A stretch of 64,000 nucleotides of DNA. Source: Streptomyces sp. RPA4-2 (lineage in GTDB: Bacteria; Actinomycetota; Actinomycetes; Streptomycetales; Streptomycetaceae). The stretch is from assembly GCF_012273515.2 (NCBI RefSeq), contig NZ_CP050975.2, positions 1,922,001 to 1,986,000 on the forward strand, read 5' to 3'. The notes beneath the pieces were generated by a model. The model worked only from the letters and a program-made list of their open reading frames with translations, searched no databases and was not told the DNA's origin. The translations under genes and the position numbers were made by a program. Below are positions 1 through 10,363 of this stretch, one piece after another. Position 1 is the stretch's first letter. Every line of letters begins with the position of its first letter.

Positions 1-1027
<1,027 letters not shown>

Positions 1028-1034
1028 CGCTGCG

Positions 1035-1469
1035 TCAGTCCTTCTTCCGCTTTCCCCGTCGCGCGGACGGGACGGTGCGGCCCACGATCACGGTACGACG
1101 GGAGGCCTTGGGGGGCACATTGTCCTTGCGGCCGCCGATGGCGCGGCGGACGCCGTAGCCGAACGCCGCGACCTTGACCAGCGGGCCGCCGAAGGTGGAG
1201 GCGACGGTCGTGGAGAGCGCCGACGCGTTCGACGTGACCTCCTGGACGTCCGACGCGATGGCGTCGACCCGGTCGATCTGGGTCTGTGCGGAGCGCACCG
1301 CCTCCGAGGCGTCGGCCAGCAGCGGGACGGCCTGGTCGGTCACGTCCGCCACGAGCTTGGTGGTCGCCTTGAGCGTCTGGGCCAGTCTCGCCAGCGCGAC
1401 GGCGAGGAACGAGACCAGGATCGCCCAGAAGACGGCCACCAGGATCCCGGCCACCTCGCCACCGGACAC
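1035..1469 (-). CDS. DUF948 domain-containing membrane protein
   Basis: 144 residues starting at GTG. Residues ~5-28 (AGILVAVFWAILVSFLAVAL) form one transmembrane helix. A helical segment of about 80 residues rich in Ala, Val, Thr and Asp follows, with the regular spacing typical of DUF948 proteins. A strongly basic tail ends RRGKRKKD. Function is unknown; DUF948 proteins look like membrane-anchored coiled coils and some resemble methyl-accepting helical bundles. First gene of the leftward unit leading into alaS; its promoter should lie in the 160-bp divergent gap shared with the NB-ARC gene. Confidence 0.85.
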   Translation of the reverse strand: MSGGEVAGILVAVFWAILVSFLAVALARLAQTLKATTKLVADVTDQAVPLLADASEAVRSAQTQIDRVDAIASDVQEVTSNASALSTTVASTFGGPLVKVAAFGYGVRRAIGGRKDNVPPKASRRTVIVGRTVPSARRGKRKKD

Positions 1470-1629
1470 TGTCGCACCCGCTCCCTAGTACGTGCCTGAA
1501 CATCGAAAAGTCGTCCCCCGAGCCTATCGCGCCGGGGCCGTCGCCCCGTACCGCATTAACGGCCGAGGGGGCCGGAGTTGTGCGAAGCGATTGTACGGAA
1601 CGCATACAGGTCAGTACTCTCCGTGTCCT

Positions 1630-3798
1630 ATGCAGCATTTTGACCGGCCCCGGCCCACCGACGGCACGCCGCGCGGCAATCTGCCCCTGGAACTCGACGC
1701 GTTCGTCGGCCGCTCGGCCGAACTCGCGCGGCTGGCCGAGGCGCTGGAGGGGTCCCGGCTGGTCACGGTGACCGGCGTGGGCGGCGTCGGCAAGTCGCGC
1801 CTCGCCGCGCGGACGGCGGCGCGCGCGGACGCGCGGGACGGCACGTGGCGGGCGGAGCTGGCCGCCGTACGGGATCCGGACCTCGTCGCGTACGCGGTCG
1901 TGGAGGCCCTCGGCCTGACGGACCAGACGTCGCGGGCACCGCGCGAGCTCCTGCTCGACCGTCTCGCCGGGCGCCAACTCCTCCTCGTCGTCGACGGGTT
2001 CGAGCATCTGGTGGACGCGTGTGCCGCACTGGTGGGCGAGCTGCTGCGGCACACACCGGGGCTGCGGGTGCTCGCGGTCGGACGCAGGCCGCTGGAGATC
2101 GAGGGCGAACGGCTGTTCCCGCTGGCGCCGCTGGGCGACGCGGAGGCCGTGGAACTGTTCGAGGAGCGGGCGGCGGCCCGGGTTCCCGGGTTCGAGCTGG
2201 ACGACGGCAACCGGTCGGACGTACAGGAGCTGTGCCGCCGTCTCGACGGGATCCCGCTCGCCGTCGAGCTGGCCGCGGGCCGGCTGAGCGCCCTCTCCCC
2301 CGCCCAGTTGCTCTCCCGTCTCGAGGACCGCTTCCGGCTGCTGACGGGCGGCGGACGGGACGCTCTGCCGCGGCACCGGACGCTGCGTACGGCGATCGGC
2401 TGGAGCCATGAACTGTGCACGTCCGAGGAGCGGCTGCTGTGGTCGCGGCTCTCGGTGTTCGCCGGCCGGTTCGATCTGGAGGCCGCCGAGTACGTGTGCG
2501 GCGGCGACGGGCTGCACGCCGACCGCGTCCTCGACGTGCTCGGCGCGCTGCTCGCGCAGTCCGTGCTGGCCCGCGAGGAGACGCCCGCGGGTCCGCGCTA
2601 CCGGATGTTGGACTCGGTCCGGGCGTACGGGGCGGACTGGCTGGCGGCGTCGGGGGACGCGGACCGGCTGCGCCGCCGCCACCGCGACTGGTACATGGGC
2701 CTGGCGACCTGGTGCGAGCTGGACTGGTTCTCGCCGCGGCAGGCCGAGGTGGCCGCGCGGATCGAGGCGGAGCTGCCGAATCTGCGCCGCGCCCTGGAGT
2801 ACTGCCTGACCGAGCCGGGTGAGACGCATCTGGGCCAGTACCTCGCGGGCAGTCTGTGGTTCTACTGGGTGGGCTGCGGGCGGCTGGCGGAGGGCCGGCA
2901 CTGGCTGGAACGCGGCGTGGAACTCGACAGCGACCGTGACCAGTCGCGGCTCAAGGCCCTGTGGGTGCTCGGCTACGTGGCGATCCTGCAGGGCGACACG
3001 GTGTCCGCGCTGACCGCGCTCCAGGAGTGCCGCGAGGAGGCGCTGCGCACCGGTAACCCCACCGCCCTCGCCTACGCCGAGCACCGTGCCGGCTGTCTCG
3101 CGCTGGTCAGCGACGACATGCGGCGCGCGGAGACCCTGCTGCGCTCGGCGCTCGACCGCTATCACGAGATCGGTGAGCTCAACAGCAACGTGCTGATGGG
3201 GCAGGTCGAGCTGGCGATGGCGCTGGCGTTCCAGGGCGATCTGCCGGCCGCGGTGAAGCTGTGCGAGGACGTCCGCCGCGTGTGCGAGGACCACGGGGAG
3301 CGCTGGGCGCTGGCGTACGCGCTGTACGTGCTGGCGTACGAGGCCCTCGCCGCCGGCGATCCGGCACGGGCCCGGGACCTTCTGGTCCGGTGCCTGGACA
3401 TCGCGCACACCTTCCACGACCTGCTCGGCACGGTCCTCGCGCTGGAGCTGCTCGCCCTGGTCACGACGGTGCAGGGTGATCCGGCGGAGGCCGCGGTGCT
3501 GCAGGGCGCGGCGGCCCGGCTGTGGCCGTCGGTGGGGCTCCCGCTGTTCGGCTCGGCGTACTACAACGTGCCGCACGAGCGGTGCGAGGCGGGCGCCCGG
3601 GAGCGGCTGGGCGACGAGCGCTACGAGGAGTGCGTACGGGCCGGGGAGCGGCTCGGGCGGGAGGCGGCGGTGGAGCGGGCGCTGCGGCGGGCCGGACAGC
3701 GACCGCCGGGCGCGGTGCCCGCACCGCGCAGGCCGGCCCCGGACACGCAGGAGCCCGCCGTCTCGCGCACCTCGAAGGGCGGCGGGACGACGGGCTGA
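1630..3798 (+). CDS. AfsR/NB-ARC-like ATPase with TPR-type C-terminus, no DNA-binding domain
   Basis: 722 residues from the ATG at 1630; an in-frame start at 1492 would add 46 residues with poor coding character. Residues ~22-330 form an NTPase of the kind found in AfsR/SARP and LAL regulators: Walker A GVGGVGKSR (residues ~49-57), Walker B LLLVVDGFEHL, and the GIPLAVELAAGRL stretch typical of NB-ARC proteins. The remaining ~390 residues are Ala/Leu/Glu-rich helical repeats resembling TPRs. Neither an N-terminal SARP/BTAD domain nor a C-terminal LuxR helix-turn-helix is present, so it is better viewed as a signalling ATPase than as a direct transcription factor. Divergent from the DUF948-alaS unit. 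Confidence 0.85.
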   Translation: MQHFDRPRPTDGTPRGNLPLELDAFVGRSAELARLAEALEGSRLVTVTGVGGVGKSRLAARTAARADARDGTWRAELAAVRDPDLVAYAVVEALGLTDQTSRAPRELLLDRLAGRQLLLVVDGFEHLVDACAALVGELLRHTPGLRVLAVGRRPLEIEGERLFPLAPLGDAEAVELFEERAAARVPGFELDDGNRSDVQELCRRLDGIPLAVELAAGRLSALSPAQLLSRLEDRFRLLTGGGRDALPRHRTLRTAIGWSHELCTSEERLLWSRLSVFAGRFDLEAAEYVCGGDGLHADRVLDVLGALLAQSVLAREETPAGPRYRMLDSVRAYGADWLAASGDADRLRRRHRDWYMGLATWCELDWFSPRQAEVAARIEAELPNLRRALEYCLTEPGETHLGQYLAGSLWFYWVGCGRLAEGRHWLERGVELDSDRDQSRLKALWVLGYVAILQGDTVSALTALQECREEALRTGNPTALAYAEHRAGCLALVSDDMRRAETLLRSALDRYHEIGELNSNVLMGQVELAMALAFQGDLPAAVKLCEDVRRVCEDHGERWALAYALYVLAYEALAAGDPARARDLLVRCLDIAHTFHDLLGTVLALELLALVTTVQGDPAEAAVLQGAAARLWPSVGLPLFGSAYYNVPHERCEAGARERLGDERYEECVRAGERLGREAAVERALRRAGQRPPGAVPAPRRPAPDTQEPAVSRTSKGGGTTG

Positions 3799-3831
3799 CG
3801 CGCAGGTGGTGCTACGTCCGCAGGATGAGGA

Positions 3832-4446
3832 TCAGCGGGCGTAGTACTCGACGACGAGCTGCTCGTCGCAGATCACCGGGATCTCCTTGCGGTTCGGCTC
3901 GCGGTCCAGGCGGAACGCCAGGGCGCCGAGGTTCACCTGGAGGTAGCGCGGGGTCTCGCCGTCGGGGGCGAAGCCACCGGCACGGGAGACCTCGAACAGC
4001 GTCTTGCTGCGGCTGCGCTCGCGGACCATCACGACGTCGTCGGGACGGACGCGGAACGAGGGCTTGTCGACCTTCTGGCCGTTGACCTCGATGTGGCCGT
4101 GGACGACCATCTGGCGGGCCTGGTAGATCGTGCGGGCGATGCCCGAACGCAGGACCAGCGCGTCGAGACGGCGCTCGAGCTCGATGATCAGGGCCTCACC
4201 GGTCTTGCCCTGGACCTTGGAGGCACGCTCGTAGGCGCGGACGAGCTGGCGCTCGGACACGTCGTACTGCGCGCGCAGACGCTGCTTCTCGAGCAGACGG
4301 ACCTTGTAGTCCGAGTTCTGCTTGCGGCCGCGGCCGTGCTCACCCGGCGGGTAGGGGCGGGCCTCGAAGTACTTGACGGCCTTCGGGGTCAGCGCGATGC
4401 CGAGGGCACGCGACTTCTTGACCTTGGGGCGGGACTGGTTCGCCAT
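3832..4446 (-). CDS. rpsD: 30S ribosomal protein S4
   Basis: Primary rRNA-binding protein that nucleates small-subunit assembly; in several bacteria S4 also represses its own synthesis. 204 residues, normal length. Residues ~95-155 are the S4 RNA-binding domain ([34 protein letters not shown] falls in it). The N-terminal region has no cysteines, so this is the zinc-independent form. ATG start with GAGGTG a few bases upstream. Monocistronic: rarA lies 340 bases upstream on the same strand, separated by a structured leader. Confidence 0.97.
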   Translation of the reverse strand: MANQSRPKVKKSRALGIALTPKAVKYFEARPYPPGEHGRGRKQNSDYKVRLLEKQRLRAQYDVSERQLVRAYERASKVQGKTGEALIIELERRLDALVLRSGIARTIYQARQMVVHGHIEVNGQKVDKPSFRVRPDDVVMVRERSRSKTLFEVSRAGGFAPDGETPRYLQVNLGALAFRLDREPNRKEIPVICDEQLVVEYYAR

Positions 4447-4786
4447 GAACCAAACACCTCATGTTTCCGATGCGAATACGGCTTCACCAGGGTTAGGGGA
4501 GGTCGCAATCCGCAGCCCGGGAAACCCTCCTCGCCACTGTGGGGATCCACGTGGGCGGGGCGGGCAGCCGCTCCTGGGTCTGGGCACATACGTGCAGCAC
4601 GCGAGTGGCCCACCGACCTGTCCCGGAAGTCCGGGTGGTGGTGGGCTGCCCGCGACACCTTCGACGGTGCGCGACGCTCCTGGAATCCCCCCGTGGAGGC
4701 GGGGGCTCCGGCTGGATGTCCCGTTCTGGTGGTGCCGACCGGAGCCGGACACGGGACGCAGCGCTTCGCGTCATCCTACAGGGTGG
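4447..4786 (-). promoter_or_regulatory. Long structured leader/promoter region of rpsD
   Basis: 340 bases without a convincing ORF between rarA and rpsD. A possible -10 (TAGGAT on the minus strand, near 4775) lies at its far end, which would give a leader of about 320 nt. Two clean hairpins: CCCGG/CCGGG with a 4-base loop (4622-4635) and CCCCCG/CGGGGG with a 6-base loop (4688-4705). Such a leader before a lone S4 gene is what autogenous control would need, but I do not recognise a described S4 leader fold, so that role is inferred. Confidence 0.45.
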
Positions 4787-6142
4787 TCAGGAGCGTCCTC
4801 GACCGAGGTGCTTGCGGGTCCACTCCACCGCGTCCGCGTAGCGCGCCTCCGTGCCGTGCCGGGTCGGCGTGTAGTACTCCCGGTCCCTGAGCTCCTCCGG
4901 GGCGTACTGCTGGGCGGCGATGCCCTCGGGCAGGTCGTGCGGGTACACGTACCCCTGGGCGTGCCCGAGCTTGGCCGCGCCCTTGTAGTGCCCGTCGCGC
5001 AGGTGCATCGGCACCGGGCCCGCGTGGCCCTTGCGCACGTCCTCCATGGCGGCGCCGATCGCCGTCGTCGCGGCGTTGGACTTCGGCGCCAGGGCCAGGG
5101 CGATGGTGGCGTGGCTGAGCGTGAGCGCGGCCTCGGGGAAGCCGATCATGGCGACGGCCTGGGCGGCGGCGACGGCTGTCGGCAGCGCGTGCGGATCGGC
5201 CAGGCCGATGTCCTCGCTGGCGGAGATCATCAGCCGGCGGGCGATGAAGCGCGGGTCCTCGCCGGCCTCGATCATCCGCGCCAGGTAGTGCAGCGCGGCG
5301 TCCACGTCCGAGCCGCGGATGGACTTGATGAGGGCGCTCGCCACGTCGTAGTGCTGGTCGCCGTCGCGGTCGTACTTCACCGCGGCGCGGTCGACGGTCT
5401 CCTCCAGGGTCTGGAGGGTGATCTCCGCCTCGCCCTTGTCCAGCGCGGAGCCCGCCGCCGCCTCCAGGGCGGTCAGGGCGCGGCGGGCGTCACCGCCGGC
5501 GATCCGCATCAGGTGCTGCTCGGTGTCCTCGGGGAGGGTGACGGATTCCTTGAGGCCCCGCTCGTCACTGAGCGCCCGGCGCAGCAGTCCGCGCAGGTCG
5601 TCGTCGGTGAGCGGTTCGAGGGTGAGCAGGAGGGAGCGGGAGAGCAGGGGGGAGATCACCGAGAAGTAGGGGTTCTCGGTGGTCGCCGCGATGAGGGTCA
5701 CCCAGCGGTTCTCGACGGCCGGGAGCAGGGAGTCCTGCTGGGCCTTGCTGAAGCGGTGGATCTCGTCCAGGAAGAGGACGGTCTCCTTGCCGAAGCCGCC
5801 GGTGGCGCGGCGGGCGCTCTCGATGACCGCGCGCACTTCCTTGACGCCCGCGGTGATCGCGGAGAGCTCCACGAAGCGCTTGTCGGTGGCCTTGGAGACC
5901 ACGTACGCCAGGGTCGTCTTGCCGGTGCCGGGCGGGCCCCAGAGGATCACGGAGGACGGTCCTGCGGGGCCGCCGCCGCTCTCGCCGACCAGTCTGCGCA
6001 GGGGTGAGCCCGGCTTCAGCAGATGCTGCTGGCCCACGACCTCGTCGAGGGTGCGCGGGCGCATCCGGACGGCCAGGGGGCTCCCGGAGGGGTCCTTCTC
6101 CTGGCGTTCTTCGGCTGCGGCGGTGAACAGGTCGGGCTCCAC
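4787..6142 (-). CDS. rarA: Replication-associated recombination protein A (RarA/MgsA, AAA+ ATPase)
   Basis: 451 residues, full length for the RarA/WRNIP1 family of clamp-loader-like ATPases that act at stalled replication forks. Walker [10 protein letters not shown] (residues ~69-77), Walker [10 protein letters not shown], sensor region [11 protein letters not shown], then the tetramerisation region with [12 protein letters not shown] and a C-terminal [19 protein letters not shown] stretch typical of the family. An N-terminal DLF motif (residues ~4-6) could contact the sliding clamp. Located 43 bases downstream of the VKOR-family gene on the same strand. Confidence 0.95.
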   Translation of the reverse strand: MEPDLFTAAAEERQEKDPSGSPLAVRMRPRTLDEVVGQQHLLKPGSPLRRLVGESGGGPAGPSSVILWGPPGTGKTTLAYVVSKATDKRFVELSAITAGVKEVRAVIESARRATGGFGKETVLFLDEIHRFSKAQQDSLLPAVENRWVTLIAATTENPYFSVISPLLSRSLLLTLEPLTDDDLRGLLRRALSDERGLKESVTLPEDTEQHLMRIAGGDARRALTALEAAAGSALDKGEAEITLQTLEETVDRAAVKYDRDGDQHYDVASALIKSIRGSDVDAALHYLARMIEAGEDPRFIARRLMISASEDIGLADPHALPTAVAAAQAVAMIGFPEAALTLSHATIALALAPKSNAATTAIGAAMEDVRKGHAGPVPMHLRDGHYKGAAKLGHAQGYVYPHDLPEGIAAQQYAPEELRDREYYTPTRHGTEARYADAVEWTRKHLGRGRS

Positions 6143-6185
6143 GGACGAAACCCTATGTCACCCCACTGACAATCCCCTCGGGCTG

Positions 6186-6821
6186 TCAGCTCGTCCAGAA
6201 GTCCCACCAGCGGGTCAGGATCAGCATGCCGATGATGCCGATGTGCACGACCGGCAGGACCCAGGTGAACTCGCCGAAGAAGCTCTTCAGCCAGCGCGGG
6301 GCGGGCAGGAAGCTGTTGCGTACGTTGAATGACGTCACGTACCAGAACATGATGATCGTGGCGACCCAGGCCAGCGAGCACCACAGGCACAGCGAGTTGA
6401 TGCGGTACAGCGACTGGAACTGCAGCCAGGTGCAGAAGCCGACGCCGAAGAGGGTGCCGGCGTTGAAGGTCAGCCAGTACCAGCGTGGGAAGGTGGCCCG
6501 CGCCAGCAGGCTCACGCCGACGCAGATCACGATGCCGTACGCCACCAGGCCCAGCATCGGGTTGGGGAACCCGAAGGCCGAGGCCTGCTCGCTCTTCATG
6601 ATGTTGCCGCAGGAGACGACCGGGTTCAGGCTGCACCCCGGCACGAAGTTCGGGTTCTCCAGCAGCTTGAACTTGTCGATCGTGATGACCCACGCGGCGA
6701 GCAGACCGGCCGCACCGGTGATCACCAGCAACAGGGCGAGCGCACGGCTGCCGCCGGCCGTCCGGGGACCGTCGACGCGTTCCGGGTCGGTGGAGACGTC
6801 CTTGACTGTCGTCTTGCTCAT
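6186..6821 (-). CDS. Vitamin K epoxide reductase (VKOR) family membrane protein
   Basis: 211 residues with four to five predicted membrane helices. VKOR homologues reoxidise periplasmic or extracytoplasmic thiol oxidases (DsbA-like partners) using quinones. The redox residues are visible: loop cysteines C63 and C71 (CSLNPVVSC) and the active-site CLWC at 145-148, next to a conserved Ser/Asn region (INSL). The start was set at ATG 6821 (MSKTTVKD); the longer frame upstream is Arg/Pro-rich and looks non-coding. No DsbA partner is adjacent; the DsbA-like gene at 42844 has no signal peptide. Confidence 0.92.
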   Translation of the reverse strand: MSKTTVKDVSTDPERVDGPRTAGGSRALALLLVITGAAGLLAAWVITIDKFKLLENPNFVPGCSLNPVVSCGNIMKSEQASAFGFPNPMLGLVAYGIVICVGVSLLARATFPRWYWLTFNAGTLFGVGFCTWLQFQSLYRINSLCLWCSLAWVATIIMFWYVTSFNVRNSFLPAPRWLKSFFGEFTWVLPVVHIGIIGMLILTRWWDFWTS

Positions 6822-7235
6822 CACGCCGTTTCCGTAGCTTCGAAGGGCCTGCGGGCACCGACATTGTGCCGTACCCGCGGGTGTGTCCACCGTTCGATGG
6901 ACATAAGGAGGTACGTGCGGTCGTCCCGGAGCGTTCGGTTCGGCGGAAGGCCCGGGGCCATGGCGACACCGGTGGAAGGGCTCGCGTTGGACGTACGCGA
7001 GGGCTGCGCAACCGGTGCGGGGACGGGAGCGCCGTCGACGGCATCGATCCCGGAATCCGCCGGGGCGTGGTGTTCGGCCTGCTCGGACCCGGCGACGGGA
7101 GCACGCCCGTGGCGCTCTCGGATCGGCATCGTCCGACAGGACGAATCCGCGCCCGCCGGGTTGACGCACCGCCCCGCCGCCCGTGCCCCGGGAATCACCT
7201 CAGGGGCAGGACGGACGGGGCGGAGCACCGCGGGC
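6822..7235. other. 414-base gap between VKOR gene and hisS
   Basis: No supported gene. A plausible promoter for the VKOR gene lies at 6861-6889 on the minus strand (TGGACA, 17-base spacer, CAATGT). An inverted repeat TGTCCA-N8-TGGACA (6884-6903) overlaps the -35 side and could be an operator. A plus-strand AAGGAGGT at 6905-6912 sits only three bases before a GTG, but the frame behind it has weak coding character and runs into hisS antisense. Confidence 0.5.
6861..6889 (-). promoter_or_regulatory. Candidate promoter of VKOR-family gene
   Basis: Minus strand reads TGGACA, 17 bases, CAATGT, ending about 40 bases upstream of the ATG at 6821. This is a reasonable housekeeping-type promoter by spacing, with a weak -10. 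Predicted from sequence only. Confidence 0.35.
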
Positions 7236-8498
7236 TCAGCCGAGCCGGACCTCGAGTTCCGCCACGATCTCGTTGACGCCGACGGCGGTCTGCTCGCCGG
7301 ACTCCATGTCCTTGAGCTGCACCACGCCCTCGGCGAGATCCCGCTCGCCGGCGACGATCGTGTAGCGCGCCCCGGACCGGTTCGCGTTCTTCATCGCGCC
7401 CTTGAGCCCCTTGCCGCCGTACGAGAAGTCGGCGGCGATCCCCAGCTTGCGCAGCTCCGTGACCTTGGCGAAGAGCACCCGGCGGGCCTCCTCGCCCAGC
7501 GGCACCGCGAACACACTGGTGGACGCGGGGATTTCGAGCTCCACGCCCTCCGCCTCCAGCGCCAGCACCGTACGGTCGACGCCCAGCGCCCAGCCGACCG
7601 ACGGCAGTTCGGGGCCGCCGATCATCTCGGAGAGACCGTCGTAGCGGCCGCCGCCGCCCACCGCGGACTGCGAGCCGAGACCGTCGTGGACGAACTCGAA
7701 GGTGGTGCGGGTGTAGTAGTCCAGACCGCGCACCAGCTTGCCGTCGTCCTCGAAGGCCACGCCCGCGGCCGTGAGCAGCTCGCGCACCTCCTCGTGGTAC
7801 GCCTTGCACGCGTCGCACAGGAAGTCGCGCAGGAGCGGCGCGCCGACCAGCTGCTTCTGCACGTCGTCGCGCTTGTCGTCGAGGACCCGCAGGGGGTTGA
7901 TCTCGGCCCGCCGGAGGGTGTCCTCGTCGAGTGCGAGACCGCGCAGGAAGTCCTGGAGCGCGGCCCGGTACACGGGACGGCACTCCTTGTCGCCGAGCGA
8001 GTTGAGGAGGATCCGGAAGTTCCTCAGTCCCAGCGACCGGTACGCCTGGTCCGCCAGGATGATCAGCTCGGCGTCGAGCGCCGGGTCCTCCGCGCCGATG
8101 GCCTCGGCACCGACCTGCGAGAAGTGGCGGTACCGGCCCTTCTGGGGGCGCTCGTAGCGGTAGTACGAGCCGGAGTACCAGAGCTTCACGGGCAGGTTGC
8201 CGAGCTTGTGCAGGTTCGCCTCCAGCGCGGCGCGCAGCACGGACGCGGTGCCCTCGGGGCGCAGCGCCAGCCGGTCGCCGCCCTTGGTCTCGAAGGCGTA
8301 CATCTCCTTGGTCACGATGTCGGTGGACTCACCCACCCCGCGCGCGAACAGTTCGACGCTCTCGAAGCCGGGCGTCTCGATGTAGCCGTAGCCGGAGTTG
8401 CGCAGCGGCGCCGCGATGGCCTCGCGGACCGCGAGGTACTTCGCGCTGTCCGGCGGGATCAGGTCGTAGGTGCCCTTGGGGGCCTTGAAGGTGCTCAC
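7236..8498 (-). CDS. hisS: Histidyl-tRNA synthetase
   Basis: 420 residues, standard length for the class II HisRS dimer that charges tRNA-His. Motif 2 region around [19 protein letters not shown], the histidine-binding [15 protein letters not shown], motif 3 [15 protein letters not shown], then an anticodon-binding domain of about 95 residues. Start ATG ([12 protein letters not shown]). Twelve bases downstream of the hydrolase gene, so probably co-transcribed. Confidence 0.97.
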   Translation of the reverse strand: MSTFKAPKGTYDLIPPDSAKYLAVREAIAAPLRNSGYGYIETPGFESVELFARGVGESTDIVTKEMYAFETKGGDRLALRPEGTASVLRAALEANLHKLGNLPVKLWYSGSYYRYERPQKGRYRHFSQVGAEAIGAEDPALDAELIILADQAYRSLGLRNFRILLNSLGDKECRPVYRAALQDFLRGLALDEDTLRRAEINPLRVLDDKRDDVQKQLVGAPLLRDFLCDACKAYHEEVRELLTAAGVAFEDDGKLVRGLDYYTRTTFEFVHDGLGSQSAVGGGGRYDGLSEMIGGPELPSVGWALGVDRTVLALEAEGVELEIPASTSVFAVPLGEEARRVLFAKVTELRKLGIAADFSYGGKGLKGAMKNANRSGARYTIVAGERDLAEGVVQLKDMESGEQTAVGVNEIVAELEVRLG

Positions 8499-8510
8499 GA
8501 AGGTCTCTCG

Positions 8511-9227
8511 TCACATTCCTCGTCGGGGAGCCGGCCGCGGGCCGGACTCTTGACGGTCTGCCGCCACCTGCCGCAGGTACGGGTTGGTGGCGCGCTCCTG
8601 GCCGATGGTGGTCTGGGGACCGTGCCCCGACAGCACCACGGTCGAGTCGTCGAGCGGCAGGCACACGCGGGCCAGCGAGCCGAGCATCTCGTCCATGTCA
8701 CCGCCGGGCAGGTCGGTGCGTCCGATGGAGCCGGCGAACAGCAGATCCCCGGAGAAGAACACGGACGGGACGTCCGCGCTCTCGGGCATCCGGAAGGTCA
8801 CCGACCCCTTGGTATGACCGGGCGCGTGCGCGACGGACAGCTCCAGACCGGCCAGTTCGAGTCCGGCACCGTCGGCCAGCTCCTTGACGTCGTCCGGCTC
8901 ACCCACCGTCAGCTCGCCCATCAGCGGCATGCCGATGGACCGGCCGAGCGCCTTCTCGGGGTCGCTCATCATGTACCGGTCCTCGGGGTGGATCCACGCC
9001 GGTACCCCGTGCGCTCCGCACACCGGGACGACCGAGGCGACATGGTCGATGTGGCCGTGGGTGAGGATGACCGCGACGGGCTTGAGCCGATGCTTCTTGA
9101 GTGCTTCCTCGACTCCCTGGGCGGCCTGGTGGCCCGGGTCGATGATCACGCACTCCTCACCCGCGGCGGGGGCGACCAGGTAACAGTTGGTCCCCCAGGC
9201 CCCGGCGGGGAACCCGGCAATGAGCAC
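8511..9227 (-). CDS. MBL-fold metallo-hydrolase (glyoxalase II-like)
   Basis: 238 residues from GTG. The zinc-binding signature THGHIDH (residues ~56-62) and the later APGHTKGSV and FSGDLLFAGSIGRTDLPGG stretches identify a glyoxalase II/YcbL-type metallo-beta-lactamase fold hydrolase. Substrate is not set by the sequence; a thioester or small phosphoester is likely. It precedes hisS by 12 bases and this pairing is common in actinomycetes. Divergent from the cyclophilin gene across a 179-base gap. Confidence 0.92.
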   Translation of the reverse strand: MLIAGFPAGAWGTNCYLVAPAAGEECVIIDPGHQAAQGVEEALKKHRLKPVAVILTHGHIDHVASVVPVCGAHGVPAWIHPEDRYMMSDPEKALGRSIGMPLMGELTVGEPDDVKELADGAGLELAGLELSVAHAPGHTKGSVTFRMPESADVPSVFFSGDLLFAGSIGRTDLPGGDMDEMLGSLARVCLPLDDSTVVLSGHGPQTTIGQERATNPYLRQVAADRQESGPRPAPRRGM

Positions 9228-9406
9228 GATCGTCCTTCGGGATGGGTACGCGCTGTGTCGTACGGGGCGGGCGGCTGTGGCTCAGAGCCTACCGGCGCTG
9301 CCGAATCCTCAGCCAACCCATATACGGTACGGGGCACACGCGGGCGATCGGCTCACCAGACGCACGCGTCACACCTGACGTACGAGACGCACGAGGAGAT
9401 AACCCG

Positions 9407-10228
9407 GTGGTCACCCAGGAACAGCGGCGGCGTCAGCTCGCCCGGGAGAAGTTCTTGCGGCAGCAGCAGCGGCGCACGGCCGCGCGGCGCAAGTCACACA
9501 CGCGCAACACGGTGGTCGCGTCGGTCCTCGGCGTGGTCGTCGTCGTCGGTGTGGTGTCGTACGCGACCGGGGTCTTCAAGAACGACGACAAGAAGGCCAA
9601 CGCCGGCGCGGAGGTCACGCCGAGCGCCGCCCCGACCAGCAAGGCGCCGGATCCGTGCAACAAGCCGGCCGAGGGCGCGGTGAAGTCGCTGAGCTGGAAG
9701 AAGGAGCCGGCGATGACCATCGACAAGTCCGCGGACTACACCATGAAGATGGCCACGACCTGCGGAGACGTGGACATCGCGCTCAACGCGGCGGCGGCTC
9801 CGCACACCGTGAACTCGTTCGGCTTCCTCGCGGGCAAGGGCTTCTTCGACCACACGAAGTGCCACCGGCTCACCACGAACGGCATCTACGTGCTGCAGTG
9901 CGGTGACCCGAAGGGCACCGGCAGCGGCGGTCCCGGGTACACGATCCCGGACGAGAACCTGAAGGACAAATCCCTCAAGGGCGGCGTCTACCCGGCGGGC
10001 ACGGTCGCCATGGCCAACACCGGCCAGAAGCACACCGGCGGCAGCCAGTTCTTCCTGGTCTACCAGGACAGTCAGCTGCCGCCCAGTTACACACCGTTCG
10101 GAACTATTTCCAAGTCCGGTCTGACGGTCCTCAAGAAGATCGCCGCGGCCGGCGAGAGCACGGGCCAGGGCGACGGGGCGCCGAACGCGACGGTCGTGGT
10201 CAACAAGATGACCGTGACGAAATCCTGA
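9407..10228 (+). CDS. Membrane-anchored cyclophilin-type peptidyl-prolyl isomerase
   Basis: 273 residues from the GTG at 9407, preceded by GAGGAG at 9393-9398. A basic N-terminus (RRRQLAREKFLRQQQ) is followed by one membrane helix (residues ~35-52, VVASVLGVVVVVGVVSYA) and a Thr/Pro/Ala linker. The cyclophilin domain covers about 105-270: NSFGFLAGKGFFDHTKCHRL, TVAMANTG and GSQFFLVYQDS are conserved. The domain should lie outside the membrane and catalyse proline isomerisation in exported proteins. Next to the DUF349 gene, same strand. Confidence 0.92.
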   Translation: MVTQEQRRRQLAREKFLRQQQRRTAARRKSHTRNTVVASVLGVVVVVGVVSYATGVFKNDDKKANAGAEVTPSAAPTSKAPDPCNKPAEGAVKSLSWKKEPAMTIDKSADYTMKMATTCGDVDIALNAAAAPHTVNSFGFLAGKGFFDHTKCHRLTTNGIYVLQCGDPKGTGSGGPGYTIPDENLKDKSLKGGVYPAGTVAMANTGQKHTGGSQFFLVYQDSQLPPSYTPFGTISKSGLTVLKKIAAAGESTGQGDGAPNATVVVNKMTVTKS

Positions 10229-10363
10229 CCGTCAACTGCGAAATTTCGGTCGCGCTGGATGCGGACAGCCGCCGTGCTGGTCGCCTATGTTGGCCGTGAC
10301 GAAACTGTGGACGATGCCCGGGGGCGCTGAAGGCCCTCGCAGGCATCATGTGGAGGAGGCGCT

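Noticed and set aside
1492..1629. Longer start for the NB-ARC ATPase
   Set aside because: The added 46 residues are Arg-rich and unlike family N-termini; ATG 1630 begins at a natural protein start.
6915..7276. Plus-strand ORF with AAGGAGGT just before GTG at 6915
   Set aside because: Only three bases separate the site from the start, composition is not protein-like, and the frame runs into hisS antisense.
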